A DNA stretch of 64,000 nucleotides from Streptomyces sp. PH10-H1 (GCF_030063355.1 NZ_JASISZ010000022.1:30618-94617), one strand, 5' to 3'; counted from the stretch's first letter, positions 42,118 through 51,929 are shown. The notes: generated from the letters alone by a model not told the origin. Made by a program: numbers and translations.

Positions 42118-45100
42118 TCAGTCGGAGCTCCGCCCCAGGTCCACCAGGAGCGCCGATTCCGCGACACCCGGATCCGCGTCGGCGCACAGGGCCGCGAGTT
42201 CGGCCGGCCAGGGAGCTCGCCACCCTGACCTCCGGCCCGCCGCGCCGACGAGTTCGACGGCGACCAGACCGGCGGCGGGAGTGCCGCGGTCCCGCAGGCT
42301 CACGACCGTCCGGTGCACGGCCGGGGACAGGGTGCCGTGGTGGTCGAGGTACTGCCCGCGTCCCAGGTCGAGACCGTACGGATGGTCGGCCGCCAGGACG
42401 AGCCAGCGGTCCCACTGAGCGGGGGCGGGATCCCCTTCCCGCATCGCCGACAGGGCCGCTTCCAGGGCGACCCGGGCGGCGGTCCGCCGTAGTCCGGCCC
42501 GCAGCAGGGCGTCGGTGAGGACGTCCAGCGCCGCGGCGGGCGTCGGACCGTGGCGGTCCACCAGATGGTGCAGGATGCGGAGCGCGGAGCGCTGCCCGTC
42601 CGGTGCGCCGGAACTCCCCTGCGCCGCGAGCGCGTCGAGGGCGGTGCGCAGCGCGGCGAGACCGGCCGGCGAACCGGCGTAACCCGTCAGCACCGCGGCC
42701 GCGCTCTCGCGGAGCGCATCCGGACGCGCCGGGTCGGCGGCGGTCGCGGCCAGCGGCCCGGCCACGTCCGCGGCCGGCCAGGAACGGGTGTGCCGCAGCT
42801 CCTGGCAGGCGGCTCCGGCGATCTCCGGTTCCGCCACGGGGACAAGCCCGGCGACGAACCGGGCGTGGGCGCCGCGCACCTCCACGGGCACCACGTCGCG
42901 GTCCGCGATGATGACGGCGTCGCGTACGGCCGGCTGGTGGAGGTGCGCGGTGAGCCGCGCCGCGATGGGCGGCCGGTCGACGCGCCGTACGATCGGCCGC
43001 GCCAGAACGGCGAGGACGTCGCGGTGCTGACCGGGGGCGTCCCATCCGGCCAGGAGCGCGGCGAACGCGGATTCGCCGGGCAGCTCCGCCAGTTCTGCCA
43101 GTGCGCGCGCCGCTTCCTTGCGGGTGCCGACCGGTGCGGCGCGGTGGCGGACGACCGGCGCGAGCAGCACGACGGCCGCGCTGTCAGGCATCGTGCCGAG
43201 CAGCCGCCTGATGGCCGCCATGGCGGCCCTGCCTCGTACTCCCGCTCCTGCGGCGTGCTCGAGGAGCAGGCCGAGCGCGCCCGCTCCCAGGTCGCCCAGT
43301 GCGGTGAGAGCGCCGCCGCCGCGACCGGCTGCGGCGCGTCGTCGGCGAGGCAGCGCAGCAGCAGCTCGTCGCGCAACAGGGCGGCGGCGTCGGCTCGTTG
43401 GCGCAGGGTCGCGTCCTCGTCGGTGGCGACCGACACCAGCCGCTGGTCGAGCAGCGCCCGCTGGCGCGGCAGCCAGCGGCCGGTGACCGAACGCGGCAGC
43501 CGGGGCACCCACGGCGTCCCGGTCCTCGCACCGGGGTCCAACGCCGTCACCCCGGGGTCCAATACGGTGTCGAGCAGATCGGTGCGGCGGTTCGCCAGGG
43601 TGTGCAGGACGCGCGGAACCGAGGCGAACGACGGGTCGGCCGCGATGAGCCGCCCGCATCGTTCGGAGCGGGTGGCGGGGTCGGCCAGCCATACGCCGGC
43701 GGCGCGGGCCGCGAGCTGCGGATCGCCGTCGGCCAGGGCGATCCGCTCCACGAGCGCGTCGAGTTCCGGCACCGGGGCGCCGTTGCCGGCGAGGAGTTCG
43801 GCCAGGGCGATGAGGCGCCGTGGACGCAGTTCCGCCCGGCGGGCGGCCTCCCAGACCTGCCGCGGCGCGCGGTCACCGAGCCTCAGCGGGACGGCTCCGC
43901 CCGCCCTGCGCGGGTCGGCGACGATCTCCGCCAGCAGGAGGGCGACGGCCGCCGCCCGTTCTCCGTCACCCCGCCCGGCGGCGACGGCCGCCGCGCGGCG
44001 CAGCCAGCGTTCGGCGGCCGCCAGGGTGCGGGCGGTGGAGTCACGGGACTGGACGGTGGTCAGCGCCGCGTCCCGCAGGGACTGCGGCGACACGGCGGAA
44101 AGGAGCCGGGCCGGGGCCCCGGCCGCCTGGGTGAGGGCTGCCTGGCGGACCATGTCCTGGTCGTGCCAGGCCCTTTCGCAGGAGACCACGATGCGGGCGT
44201 ATTCGGCCGGATCGCCCTGGAGTTGGGCACTGGTGAGCAGGGCGGGCCAGGCGTGGACACGGACATGGACACGGTGGGAGTCCGTGCCTTCACGCAGCAG
44301 GGGTTCTGCGGCCGCCAGCGGAAGGGTGGCGGCCACATGGCGCAGCCGCCGGGGGCTCCGCAGGGCCTGGGGCATGAAGCGCTCCAGGAGGGCCGCGCGA
44401 TCGGCGGGAGGGAGGGCGGCCAGCGCGGTGAGCGGGAGGGCGTAGCCGCCCTTCGCCTCCGCCACCCGCGCCGCCACGATCCGGACGCGGACGTCGGCCG
44501 GGAGCAGGACCAGCAGCGGGTCGGGTGCCACCACCATGCCGAACGGACCTTCCCGCCGGTGGGACGAGGTGCAGACGCCGGCGAGTTCGGCGAGCTCCCG
44601 CGGTCCGAGGGCGCGTACCGCGCGCAGCGCGGAGCGCGGCAGCGGACCGGCGGCCAGCGGGAGTTCCTTCGCCCCGGTGCGGCGCACCGATTCCAGGACG
44701 GCCCGCGGGCGGCGCAGCAGAACGGACATGGCGCGTTCGGTCAGCAGTTCCGGGGCCCGCTCCAGGAGCAGCAGTCCGGCGTCGGGGTCGCGCTCGGTCA
44801 GCGTGCTGACGAGTCGGGGGTCTTTGAACCGCCGGGTGCTGCGCTCGTGCGGATCTGCGCAGTCCCGGTACACGGCGGCCAGTTGGGCGGCCACCGCGCC
44901 GGGCGCCGTACGGGCCAGGGAGCGGAGCACTCCGGGCGGTGCGTCGAGCCGGGGCAGCCACTCCGCGGCGGCCCCGGGTGTGCACGCGGGGAGCAGCCGG
45001 GCGGCCTCCGCCCGGCCGTGACGCTCGTGCACCTCCGGCAGCAGCCGGTCGGCGAGGGTGCGGCGGCGCGACAGCCGCAGCACCCGGTACGTGTCATGGC

Positions 45101-45398
45101 GGACGGCACGAATCTCGCTCAACGCGAGCCCGGCCAGGGCCTGTTCGGGAATCGGGAGCCTGATCGCGGCCGACATCGCCCGGGTCCGCAGCAGCGGGTC
45201 GTCGAGTGCGGCGGTGACCGCGCTCAGGTCGCGGCGGGCGACGGCCAGGAAGAGCGCGGTGTGCCGTTCATCCGGATCGCCCGCGTCGAGCGCGGCCCGC
45301 AGGGCACGGTACCGGGCGTCGTCGAGGCCGCGGGCGTATCCGGCGAGGGCCCGCATACGGGCCGGGAAGGGCAGGTGGTCGAATTCGTGAGGGGTCAT
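42118..45398 (-). pseudogene. large HEAT-like helical-repeat protein, frameshifted
   Basis: The first 690 or so residues run in one frame from ATG 45398 (MTPHEFDHLPFPARMRALAG) and the last 400 in another frame ending at 42118. The shift falls at the GAGAG tract at 43305-43310 (minus strand CTCTC); removing one dinucleotide rejoins AAAAL to TALGDLGAGAL and gives a protein of about 1090 residues. The whole is Ala/Leu/Arg-rich helical repeat, like HEAT or armadillo repeats, with no catalytic motif seen. Similar large genes occur in other streptomycetes. A read error at the dinucleotide repeat is as likely as a real mutation. Confidence 0.7.
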
Positions 45399-45468
45399 CG
45401 CGATCACCGGAGTGTCGCGAGGCCAGCCTTTCGGATCATCATGAAGGCGATGCTCGCATCCCGCCGGG

Positions 45469-45495
45469 GAGGTCCGCAACGGTATTGCGGACCTC
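45469..45495. terminator. hairpin terminator after the NADAR gene
   Basis: GAGGTCCGCAA and TTGCGGACCTC form a perfect 11-base stem with a five-base loop, 38 bases beyond the NADAR stop on the minus strand and upstream of the HEAT-like gene. It likely ends the MOSC-NADAR transcript. No T-run follows. Confidence 0.7.
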
Positions 45496-45532
45496 GGGGC
45501 AGGCTCCGGCCCCGGGATCTCCCGGACAGGTC

Positions 45533-46102
45533 CTAGCCCGAAGGGGCGGCGGCGAGGCGTGCGCGGGCCTCCATCAGCGCGAAGCCCAGCAGGTTGAGCC
45601 CGCGCCAGCGGGCCGGATCCTGGGCGCGCTCGTCGTCCGCGGCCAGTCCGATGCCCCAGATGCGGTCGGGCGGGCTGGCCTCGACGAGCACGCGCTCGTT
45701 CGTGCCGAGCAGGTAGGCGCGCAGCTCGGGGTGTTGCGCGAACTTGGCCACGCTGCCGTCGACGACGAGCCCGAAGCGCTCCCGCTGCCAGGTCTCGTCG
45801 TCGAATCCCCGCACCGAACGCCCCACGGCCTTGGCGGCCTTGGGGTGGGTGGCCGCGACGGCCCTGCGCTCGGCCTCCGCGTCGCCGAAGAGCCGGGCCT
45901 TGCCGGCCATCATCCAGTGCTCGGCGGTGGCGTACTCCACGCCGTCCACGGTGAACGGCGCGGGCCACCACTGGCTGAAGCAGCCGGCGCCCACGCTGCC
46001 GTCGCACTGCGGCCGGTGGCCCCAGAAGTGGACGTACTTCACCCGCCGGCCGCCCCGGGTGTGCTCGATCAGGTCCTCGACGGAACGGATATCGACGGCC
46101 AT
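45533..46102 (-). CDS. NADAR family protein (YbiA-like)
   Basis: A 189-residue NADAR-domain protein. Signatures are VHFWGHRP, FSQWWPAPFTVDGVEYATAEHWM, the KARLFGD segment and DRIWGIGLAADDERA followed by RWRGLNLLGFALM. NADAR enzymes hydrolyse N-glycosidic bonds, for example of riboflavin-pathway intermediates or ADP-ribosylated guanine. ATG 46102 begins one base after the MOSC stop, so the genes are coupled. Length is normal for the family. Confidence 0.9.
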   Translation of the reverse strand: MAVDIRSVEDLIEHTRGGRRVKYVHFWGHRPQCDGSVGAGCFSQWWPAPFTVDGVEYATAEHWMMAGKARLFGDAEAERRAVAATHPKAAKAVGRSVRGFDDETWQRERFGLVVDGSVAKFAQHPELRAYLLGTNERVLVEASPPDRIWGIGLAADDERAQDPARWRGLNLLGFALMEARARLAAAPSG

Positions 46103-46103
46103 C

Positions 46104-46646
46104 TCAGACCCGCTCCAGCGGGCGGTGCGGGCCTTCGGGCAGCTCGACCTCGATCGGGTCGCCGGGGTGCACCTCGCCCTCGGACAGCACAATGCCCATG
46201 ATTCCGGCCTTGCGGATCAGCTCGCCCGCCTCGTCCCGGAAGACGACCTCTTTGAGCAGGCCGGTGCGGAAGGTGTCGATCTGCAGGCACGGGTTGCGCA
46301 GCCCGGTGATCTCGACGACCGCCTCCGCGCCGAGCCGCAGCCGGGCGCCGACCGGCAGGCCGAGCAGGTCCAGACGGCGGGTGGTGACGTTCTCGCCCAG
46401 GTCGCCGGGGGCGATGTCATAGCCAACGGCGCGCAGCTCGTCGAAGAGCTCGGCGTGGATGAAGTGGACCTGGCGCAGGTTCGGCTGCGTCGGGTCCTGG
46501 GCGACGCGCGAGCGGTGCTGGACCGTCACGCCCAGATGGGCGTCGCCCTTCACGCCGAGGCCGGCGAGCAGCCGGATGCTCTCCTCGTTCGGCTTGCTGA
46601 AGTCGTGTTCAGTACTACGGCTGACCGCGGTGACCGTCCCGCCCAT
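46104..46646 (-). CDS. MOSC-domain protein
   Basis: A 180-residue MOSC domain protein. The conserved cysteine is in LRNPCLQIDTF, and the segments GDAHLGVTVQHRSRV, RQVHFIHAELFDEL and GDLGENVTTRRLDLL match the family, which binds sulfur carriers such as molybdenum cofactor or handles reactive sulfur. It heads a two-gene unit with NADAR. ATG 46646 gives MGGTVTAVSRS, the usual start. Confidence 0.9.
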   Translation of the reverse strand: MGGTVTAVSRSTEHDFSKPNEESIRLLAGLGVKGDAHLGVTVQHRSRVAQDPTQPNLRQVHFIHAELFDELRAVGYDIAPGDLGENVTTRRLDLLGLPVGARLRLGAEAVVEITGLRNPCLQIDTFRTGLLKEVVFRDEAGELIRKAGIMGIVLSEGEVHPGDPIEVELPEGPHRPLERV

Positions 46647-46709
46647 GACCCGTTGCCCCCTCGTCCGGTGGATGATTCCACGATCACCCTACTCTCGGCG
46701 AGGGGCAGG

Positions 46710-46895
46710 TCAGCGGCCTATTTCCCGACGGGAGATCCTCTTGAGCCGGCGCCGCTGAGAGGGATCCAGGGTCAGGTAGGCGCCCACCGGCACACCGACG
46801 ATTATGAGAAGGGCCAGCCAGAAGGGAACGCCCAGGATCATCAGGACGATCCCTATGCCCACCCCGCCAACGGCGAGCTTCGCGCGATTGGACAT
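46710..46895 (-). CDS. small two-helix membrane protein
   Basis: A 61-residue protein, MSNRAKLAVGGVGIGI at the start, with two adjacent hydrophobic segments (VGGVGIGIVLMILGV and WLALLIIVGVPVGAYL) and a strongly basic C-terminus (RRRLKRISRREIGR). GGAGGCGGAAG precedes ATG 46895. Function unknown. It lies 63 bases upstream of the MOSC gene on the same strand. Confidence 0.65.
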   Translation of the reverse strand: MSNRAKLAVGGVGIGIVLMILGVPFWLALLIIVGVPVGAYLTLDPSQRRRLKRISRREIGR

Positions 46896-47038
46896 CTTCC
46901 GCCTCCGTCCGCGGCACATGCCGCGCTCATCCGGAAGAACGCGCGGCGGCCCGCCCTGGTTCCCCCAGGGTCCAGCGGGCTCCAGCGCGGCAGCGGCTTG
47001 TCCGGCCGACGCGCACCGCCCGCACCGGGCCTCCGCCG

Positions 47039-47944
47039 TCAGGACACGACGTCCTTGGTCCGGAATCCGCGGAAGGCGAGAGCGGTGAGCACCAGGGCGT
47101 AGGAGACGGAGACCGCCGTGCCCTGGATCATTCCGGACCATTCCAGGTGCGGCTGGAGGGCGTCGGCCCAGGAGTACTGCCAGTGGGCGGGCAACAGGTC
47201 GCGCCAGGAGCCGAGCGCGGTGACGGCGTCGAGGACGTTGCCGACGATGGTGAGCCCGACGGCTCCGCCGACCGCGCCGAGCGGAGCGTCGGTGACGGTG
47301 GAGAGCCAGAAGGCGAGCGCCGCGGTGACCAGCTGGCTGACGAAGATGTAGGCGACGACGATGCCCAGCCGTGGCAGCGCGGTACCGGAAGGCAGCGCCC
47401 CGCCGGTGGGGATCTGCAGATCACCCCAGCCGTAGGCGGCGGTCCCCGCCGCGAGCGCGACGACGGGCAGCAGGAGCATCGCGGCGGCGCTGAACCCCAG
47501 CGCCACCACGAGCTTGCTGGTGAGCAGGCGCATCCGGGGCACCGGGGCGGCCAGCAGATAGCGCAGCGAGGACCAGCTGGCCTCCGAGGCGATGGTGTCG
47601 CCGCAGAACAGCGCCACCGGCACGACCAGCAGGAAGCCCGCCGAGACGAACAGGCAGGTGGCGGCGAAGTTGGCGCCGGAGGCGGTGGCGGTGTCGATGA
47701 GGGACGGGCCGTTGCGGTTGTTGCTGCCGTCGGGCTGGCCGCCGATGGCGAAGGCCGCGATGAGGATGAACGGCAGTGCGGCGAGCACCGCGCCGACGAC
47801 GAGAGTGCGCCGCCGCCGCAGCTGCCGCATGGCCTCCACGCGCAGCGGAAGGGTGCGGCGCGGGTGGTAGCCGGGAGCCGTGGAGGTGACGGGAGTGGGC
47901 GCGGGGCCGGGTGCGGGAGCGGGTGCCGGAGCGGTGGCGCTCAT
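47039..47944 (-). CDS. ABC-2 type permease
   Basis: A 301-residue membrane protein with six predicted helices (for example LVVGAVLAALPFILIAAFAI and IVVAYIFVSQLVTAALAF) and an extracellular Asn/Gly-rich loop. The segment GDTIASEASWSSLRYLLAAPVPR is typical of ABC-2 permeases. The N-terminal 30 residues are an Ala-Pro repeat (APAPAPAPGPAPTP). Its start overlaps the stop of the upstream hydrolase-ATPase gene (ATGA), so the two form a transporter with the ATPase domain of that protein. Confidence 0.85.
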   Translation of the reverse strand: MSATAPAPAPAPGPAPTPVTSTAPGYHPRRTLPLRVEAMRQLRRRRTLVVGAVLAALPFILIAAFAIGGQPDGSNNRNGPSLIDTATASGANFAATCLFVSAGFLLVVPVALFCGDTIASEASWSSLRYLLAAPVPRMRLLTSKLVVALGFSAAAMLLLPVVALAAGTAAYGWGDLQIPTGGALPSGTALPRLGIVVAYIFVSQLVTAALAFWLSTVTDAPLGAVGGAVGLTIVGNVLDAVTALGSWRDLLPAHWQYSWADALQPHLEWSGMIQGTAVSVSYALVLTALAFRGFRTKDVVS

Positions 47945-50586
47945 GAGGTGCCTCCGATGAGGGTGAGGAAGGCGTCCTCGAGGCGGCGGTGCGGGCCGAC
48001 GCGCGTGACCGGGACGTCCAGGCGGACGAGTTCGACGAGGAGTTCGGGGACGGTCATGCCGTCGAGGCCGACCAGCAGGCCGTCGTCGCCGCGGACCGCG
48101 CTGGCCAGTCCCGGCAGTTCGGCGACCTTCTGGAGGATCCCGTCGGACAGCGTGCCCTCCACGCCGATGAGCAGGGTGTCGGCCGAGCCGGTGATCTGCG
48201 CGACCGGCCCCGCGGTGATCAGCCGCCCGCGGTCCATGACGACGAGATGGGTGCAGCTCTGCTCGACCTCGGCGAGCAGATGGCTGGAGACGATCACGGT
48301 GCGGCCCTCGGCCGCGTACCGGATGAGCACCTCGCGCATCTCGCGGATCTGCGGCGGGTCGAGGCCGTTGGTCGGTTCGTCGAGGATCAGCAGATCGGGC
48401 ATGCCGAGCATGGCCTGTGCGATGGCGAGCCGCTGCCGCATGCCGTGCGAGTACGTACGGACCGCGCGTTGCAGCGCGTCGCCGAGGCCCGCGATCTCCA
48501 GTGCCTCCTCGAAGTGGGCGTCCTGCGCGGGGCGGCCGGTGGCCTGCCAGTACAGGTCGAGGTTGGCGCGCCCCGACAGATGGGGCAGGAAGCCCGCGCC
48601 CTCGACGAACGCGCCGACGCGGGAGAGGACCGGCGCTCCGGGCCTGATGGCCTGGCCGAAGACGCGGATCTCGCCGCTGTCGGGGCGGATGAGTCCCATG
48701 AGCATCCGCAGGGTGGTGGTCTTTCCCGCGCCGTTCGGGCCGAGGAGTCCGAGCACCTGACCGCGTTCGACGCGGAACGACAAGTCGCGTACGGCATAGC
48801 GGTTGGCGGACTTGGCGTAGCGCTTGCTCAGATCCGTGATCTCCAGCGGTACGCCGGACAGCGCCGGTTCCGGGTCCGGGGTGCGTACCCGGCGGCGGCC
48901 GATGAGCAGCAGCAACGCGGCGATCACGGCCGCGCCGAGCGGCATGCCCCAGGTCCACCAGGGCAGCCCGGCGGCCTCGGTGGAGACGCCGGGGTCGGTC
49001 GGCAGTGTGAGCGCGGGAGTGGCGAGCGAGACGGTGTACGTGGCGGGCGGTGCCGGCGAGGCGTAGGCGAGGTCGGTGCTGGCGAGCACCAGCCGCAGCC
49101 GGTGCCCGGACGCGAACTGATGGTCGATCGCGGGCAGTCGCAGCTCCACGGTCTTGCCGGCCACCGCGCCGCTCACCCGCACCGGGGTGACGAGTTGCGC
49201 GGGCAGCGACTGGCGGTCGTTCGGGGCGACGTCGTAGACCTTCGCGAAGAGCACCGCGTCGTCCGCCGCGGTCGTGACACGCACGGTGACGGAGGGCGAG
49301 CCGGTGACGCGGATGCCGGAGCCGAGCGGGGCCGAGTCGAATTGCGCGGACTGACCGGGGAAGTCGAGCGAGATGCCGGCGCCGAGGCTGGACAGCTGGG
49401 AGAGGCCGCCGATGCCGGGGACCGAGGAGATCGCGGGCGGGCTGCCGCCCGCCGGGTTGGCGATCCGCTGCTCGCGGCCGGCGAGCGGGACCGTACGGGA
49501 CGAGGTGCCGGCCAGGCCCGGGTAACGGCCCCCGGTGGCGCCGCGCAGGACGGCGCGGCCGTCGGTGGTGTTCACTCCGCCGGTGCGGGTCACCCGGAAG
49601 GCCGGGCCCGTGCCGACGGAAGTGTCGCCCTTAAGGTACCGGTCGAACCAGGCGGCGACGCGGCCCTGTACCCGGGAGGTCTCCAGGTCGCCGCCGTCGT
49701 GGCCGCCGGCGATCCAGTCGACGGCGACGGGCGTGCCGCCGGTGGCGATCGCCTTCGCCATGGCGTCGGCCTGGCCGAGCGGGAAGAGCGAGTCGCTCTG
49801 CCCCTGCACGATCAGGGTCGGCACCTTGATGCGGTCCGCGACGGCGGACGGGCTGAGCCTGTCCAGCATGGCGCGGGCGGCCGCGTCGGGCCTTCCTGCG
49901 ACCGCGACCCGCTCGTACATCGCGCACACGGCCGGTGCGAAGCGCCCGCAGACCGGATCACCGGCCCGTGCGCCGCTGGAGAAGAAGATCCCGGCCCAGA
50001 GCTTCTTGTAGACGTCACCGGGGAACAGCGCATCGGCGAGGTTCCAGTACGTGATCTGTGGGGCGATGGCGTCGATCCGCCGGTCGTACCCGGCGGCGAG
50101 CAGCGAGATCGCACCGCCGTACGACGCTCCGGCGACACCGACGCGGGGGTCGCCGGCCGCGTCGAGCCGTACCTCGGGCCGCTTGGCGAGCCAGTCGACG
50201 AGGCGGCTCACATCGGCGACCTCACCCTCCGGCGCGTTGAGGCCGATCGTGCCCGTGGACTTCCCGAAACCGCGCGCGGACCAGGTGAGTACGGCGTATC
50301 CCCGGCGCGCCAAGTCCTGGGCCTGGCCGCGCATGTCGTCCTTGCTGCCACCGAATCCGTGCCCGAGCAGCACGGCGGGACGGCGCTCCGTCCCGCCGTC
50401 GGTGAAGAACGACGTGTCCAGCCGCTCCCCCTGCCCGGGGAGCATCGCGTCCTCCTGGTGCACGGCGTTCGCGCCGCCGGACGCGGCGGCCGACGACTCC
50501 ACCGCCCAGGTGCCGGCGCCACCGAGCAGGGCGAGCACCGCCGTGCCGGCCAGCAAACGCTTGCGCCGCGGCATTCGAAGATCCAT
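47941..50586 (-). CDS. extracellular CocE-type hydrolase fused to cytoplasmic ABC ATPase
   Basis: An 881-residue two-part protein. A signal/anchor helix (about residues 10-35) leads to an alpha/beta hydrolase of the X-Pro dipeptidyl-peptidase/CocE group: LLGHGFGGSKDD, nucleophile GASYGGAIS, Asp in QGQSDSLFPLGQ and His in AGGHDGGD, followed by its C-terminal beta-domain (about 350-525). A single membrane helix (WWTWGMPLGAAVIAALLLLI, about 545-565) crosses to an ABC ATPase with Walker A GPNGAGKTT near 613, signature YSHGMRQRLAIAQ near 718 and Walker B LLILDEPTNGLDPP near 735. The topology puts the hydrolase outside and the ATPase inside. It is coupled to the permease gene downstream, suggesting export or import linked to peptide or ester hydrolysis. 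Confidence 0.88.
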   Translation of the reverse strand: MDLRMPRRKRLLAGTAVLALLGGAGTWAVESSAAASGGANAVHQEDAMLPGQGERLDTSFFTDGGTERRPAVLLGHGFGGSKDDMRGQAQDLARRGYAVLTWSARGFGKSTGTIGLNAPEGEVADVSRLVDWLAKRPEVRLDAAGDPRVGVAGASYGGAISLLAAGYDRRIDAIAPQITYWNLADALFPGDVYKKLWAGIFFSSGARAGDPVCGRFAPAVCAMYERVAVAGRPDAAARAMLDRLSPSAVADRIKVPTLIVQGQSDSLFPLGQADAMAKAIATGGTPVAVDWIAGGHDGGDLETSRVQGRVAAWFDRYLKGDTSVGTGPAFRVTRTGGVNTTDGRAVLRGATGGRYPGLAGTSSRTVPLAGREQRIANPAGGSPPAISSVPGIGGLSQLSSLGAGISLDFPGQSAQFDSAPLGSGIRVTGSPSVTVRVTTAADDAVLFAKVYDVAPNDRQSLPAQLVTPVRVSGAVAGKTVELRLPAIDHQFASGHRLRLVLASTDLAYASPAPPATYTVSLATPALTLPTDPGVSTEAAGLPWWTWGMPLGAAVIAALLLLIGRRRVRTPDPEPALSGVPLEITDLSKRYAKSANRYAVRDLSFRVERGQVLGLLGPNGAGKTTTLRMLMGLIRPDSGEIRVFGQAIRPGAPVLSRVGAFVEGAGFLPHLSGRANLDLYWQATGRPAQDAHFEEALEIAGLGDALQRAVRTYSHGMRQRLAIAQAMLGMPDLLILDEPTNGLDPPQIREMREVLIRYAAEGRTVIVSSHLLAEVEQSCTHLVVMDRGRLITAGPVAQITGSADTLLIGVEGTLSDGILQKVAELPGLASAVRGDDGLLVGLDGMTVPELLVELVRLDVPVTRVGPHRRLEDAFLTLIGGTS

Positions 50587-50747
50587 AGCCTGATCCTATG
50601 GTCGCCCCCGCGGGCGGCGGCGGATCGGCCGGTGATTCTCCGCGTATTCACAGGTACCAGCCGTCCGGGAGACGGCCACCGCCCTTGACTTCTCGTACGG
50701 CCCATGCAATGCATGGCGGTCCGACTGCCCTACGGACCGGGAGCAGC

Positions 50748-51233
50748 ATGCTGTCGCTCGCCGAAATCTCCGACCGGCTGGAGATACAGGACCTGATGGT
50801 CGACTACTGCCATGCCGTCGACACCCGGCAATGGGATCTCCTCGACGCCGTGTTCACCGCGGGCGCCGTCATCGACTACACCGCGACCGGAGGACCGCGC
50901 GGCACCCTCCCGCAGATCAAGGACTTCCTCGGCTCCGTGATGGGCCGGTTCCCGGCCTATCAGCATCTGCTGGGCAACGCGTCGGTCAGGCTCGACGGCG
51001 ACACCGCGACCGGGCGCACCATGTGCCACAACCCCCTGGTGCTGCCCGGCGACCAGGGCGCGGCGGACGGCGGGGTGCTGTACTGCGGAATGTGGTACAT
51101 CGATGCCTTCGTCCGTGTGGCCGGCGCCTGGCGGATCGCGGAACGCGTCCAGGAGAAGTCCTATATGCACTTCGCACCCGCCGCGCCGGGTGAGCCCCGG
51201 CGGCCGCGGCCGTCCCGTCCGGCGGCCGGCTGA
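50748..51233 (+). CDS. SnoaL-like / NTF2-fold protein
   Basis: A 161-residue NTF2-fold protein of the SnoaL_4 type: LSLAEISDRLEIQDLMVDYC, AVDTRQWDLLDAVFT, and RMCHNPLV-like motif in TMCHNPLVLPGD. Members include dehydratases, cyclases and ring-hydroxylating dioxygenase beta-like proteins; none can be chosen here. CGGGAG precedes ATG 50748. The C-terminal tail (EPRRPRPSRPAAG) is basic and probably disordered. A terminator hairpin follows at 51236. Confidence 0.82.
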   Translation: MLSLAEISDRLEIQDLMVDYCHAVDTRQWDLLDAVFTAGAVIDYTATGGPRGTLPQIKDFLGSVMGRFPAYQHLLGNASVRLDGDTATGRTMCHNPLVLPGDQGAADGGVLYCGMWYIDAFVRVAGAWRIAERVQEKSYMHFAPAAPGEPRRPRPSRPAAG

Positions 51234-51235
51234 CA

Positions 51236-51280
51236 CGAAGGGCCCGGACTCCTGAGATTTCCCGGAGCCCGGGCCCTTCG
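51236..51280. terminator. bidirectional hairpin terminator
   Basis: CGAAGGGCCCGG at 51236-51247 pairs with CCGGGCCCTTCG at 51269-51280; the stem extends through ACTCC/GGAGC with one mismatch. It stands 3 bases after the SnoaL gene and 32 bases before the end of the convergent surface-protein gene. Confidence 0.8.
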
Positions 51281-51311
51281 ACGCACTATGGGGATGACCG
51301 TCCGCGGTGGA

Positions 51312-51929
51312 TCAGCTGTGCGTGGAGGTGCGGCGCTTGCGGTTCATGAAGAGCAGACCCGCACCGGCGGCCACCACGACCGCGGCGATCCCGCCGATGA
51401 GCGGGGTGGAGCTGGAGCCACCGGTCTCGGCGAGGTTGGTGGGCGGGGAGGACTGGCTGGGCTTGACGACCGGCGCACTCGGCGTCGAGGCCACGGGGGT
51501 CGGCTTGGCGGGCGTCGTGCTGGGCGGGGTGCTCGGCTTGGTGCTCGGCGGCGTCACGTCACCGGCGCACGGGGCGACCGACTTGGTGTCGTCCAGGTTC
51601 CACGCGGCCGGGGCGTTCTCGTTGCCCGCCTTGACAACGATGTGGACCGAGACCGCCTTGGAGTGCTTGGCCAGGTCCAGGGTGCTCTGGTACGACTGGT
51701 GGAACGTCGTGAGCGGCAGCAGGTCCTTGCCGTCCACGGTGACGGTGACGGTGTTGTTCTCCTTGGCGTCATAGGCGGTCAGGTTGACCGTGACCTTGTC
51801 GCAAGTGACCGACCACTTCGGCGTGTGCGCCGACGCGGGGGTGGCGAGCACGCCCGTCCCCAGCAATGCCGCGAAACCGACGGCGGCTATCGCACCGGTA
51901 CGAACCCGGCCGTGGTGCTTGATCTGCAT
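51312..51929 (-). CDS. LAETG sortase-anchored surface protein
   Basis: A 205-residue secreted wall protein. Signal peptide: VRTGAIAAVGFAALLGTGVL to TPASA, cleaved near residue 34. A beta-rich domain follows (about 35-120) with one probable disulfide (Cys in VTCDKV and APCAGD). A Pro/Ser/Thr linker comes next, then the sorting signal LAETG near residue 166, a hydrophobic helix (GGIAAVVVAAGAGLLF) and a basic tail (MNRKRRTSTHS). LAXTG is the motif of class E sortases of Streptomyces. No sortase gene is nearby. Confidence 0.9.
   Translation of the reverse strand: MQIKHHGRVRTGAIAAVGFAALLGTGVLATPASAHTPKWSVTCDKVTVNLTAYDAKENNTVTVTVDGKDLLPLTTFHQSYQSTLDLAKHSKAVSVHIVVKAGNENAPAAWNLDDTKSVAPCAGDVTPPSTKPSTPPSTTPAKPTPVASTPSAPVVKPSQSSPPTNLAETGGSSSTPLIGGIAAVVVAAGAGLLFMNRKRRTSTHS

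Noticed and set aside
47989..50688. A 899-codon plus-strand frame opposite the hydrolase-ABC fusion
   Set aside because: Shadow of the real gene, whose Walker motifs and Ser-Asp-His triad are intact.
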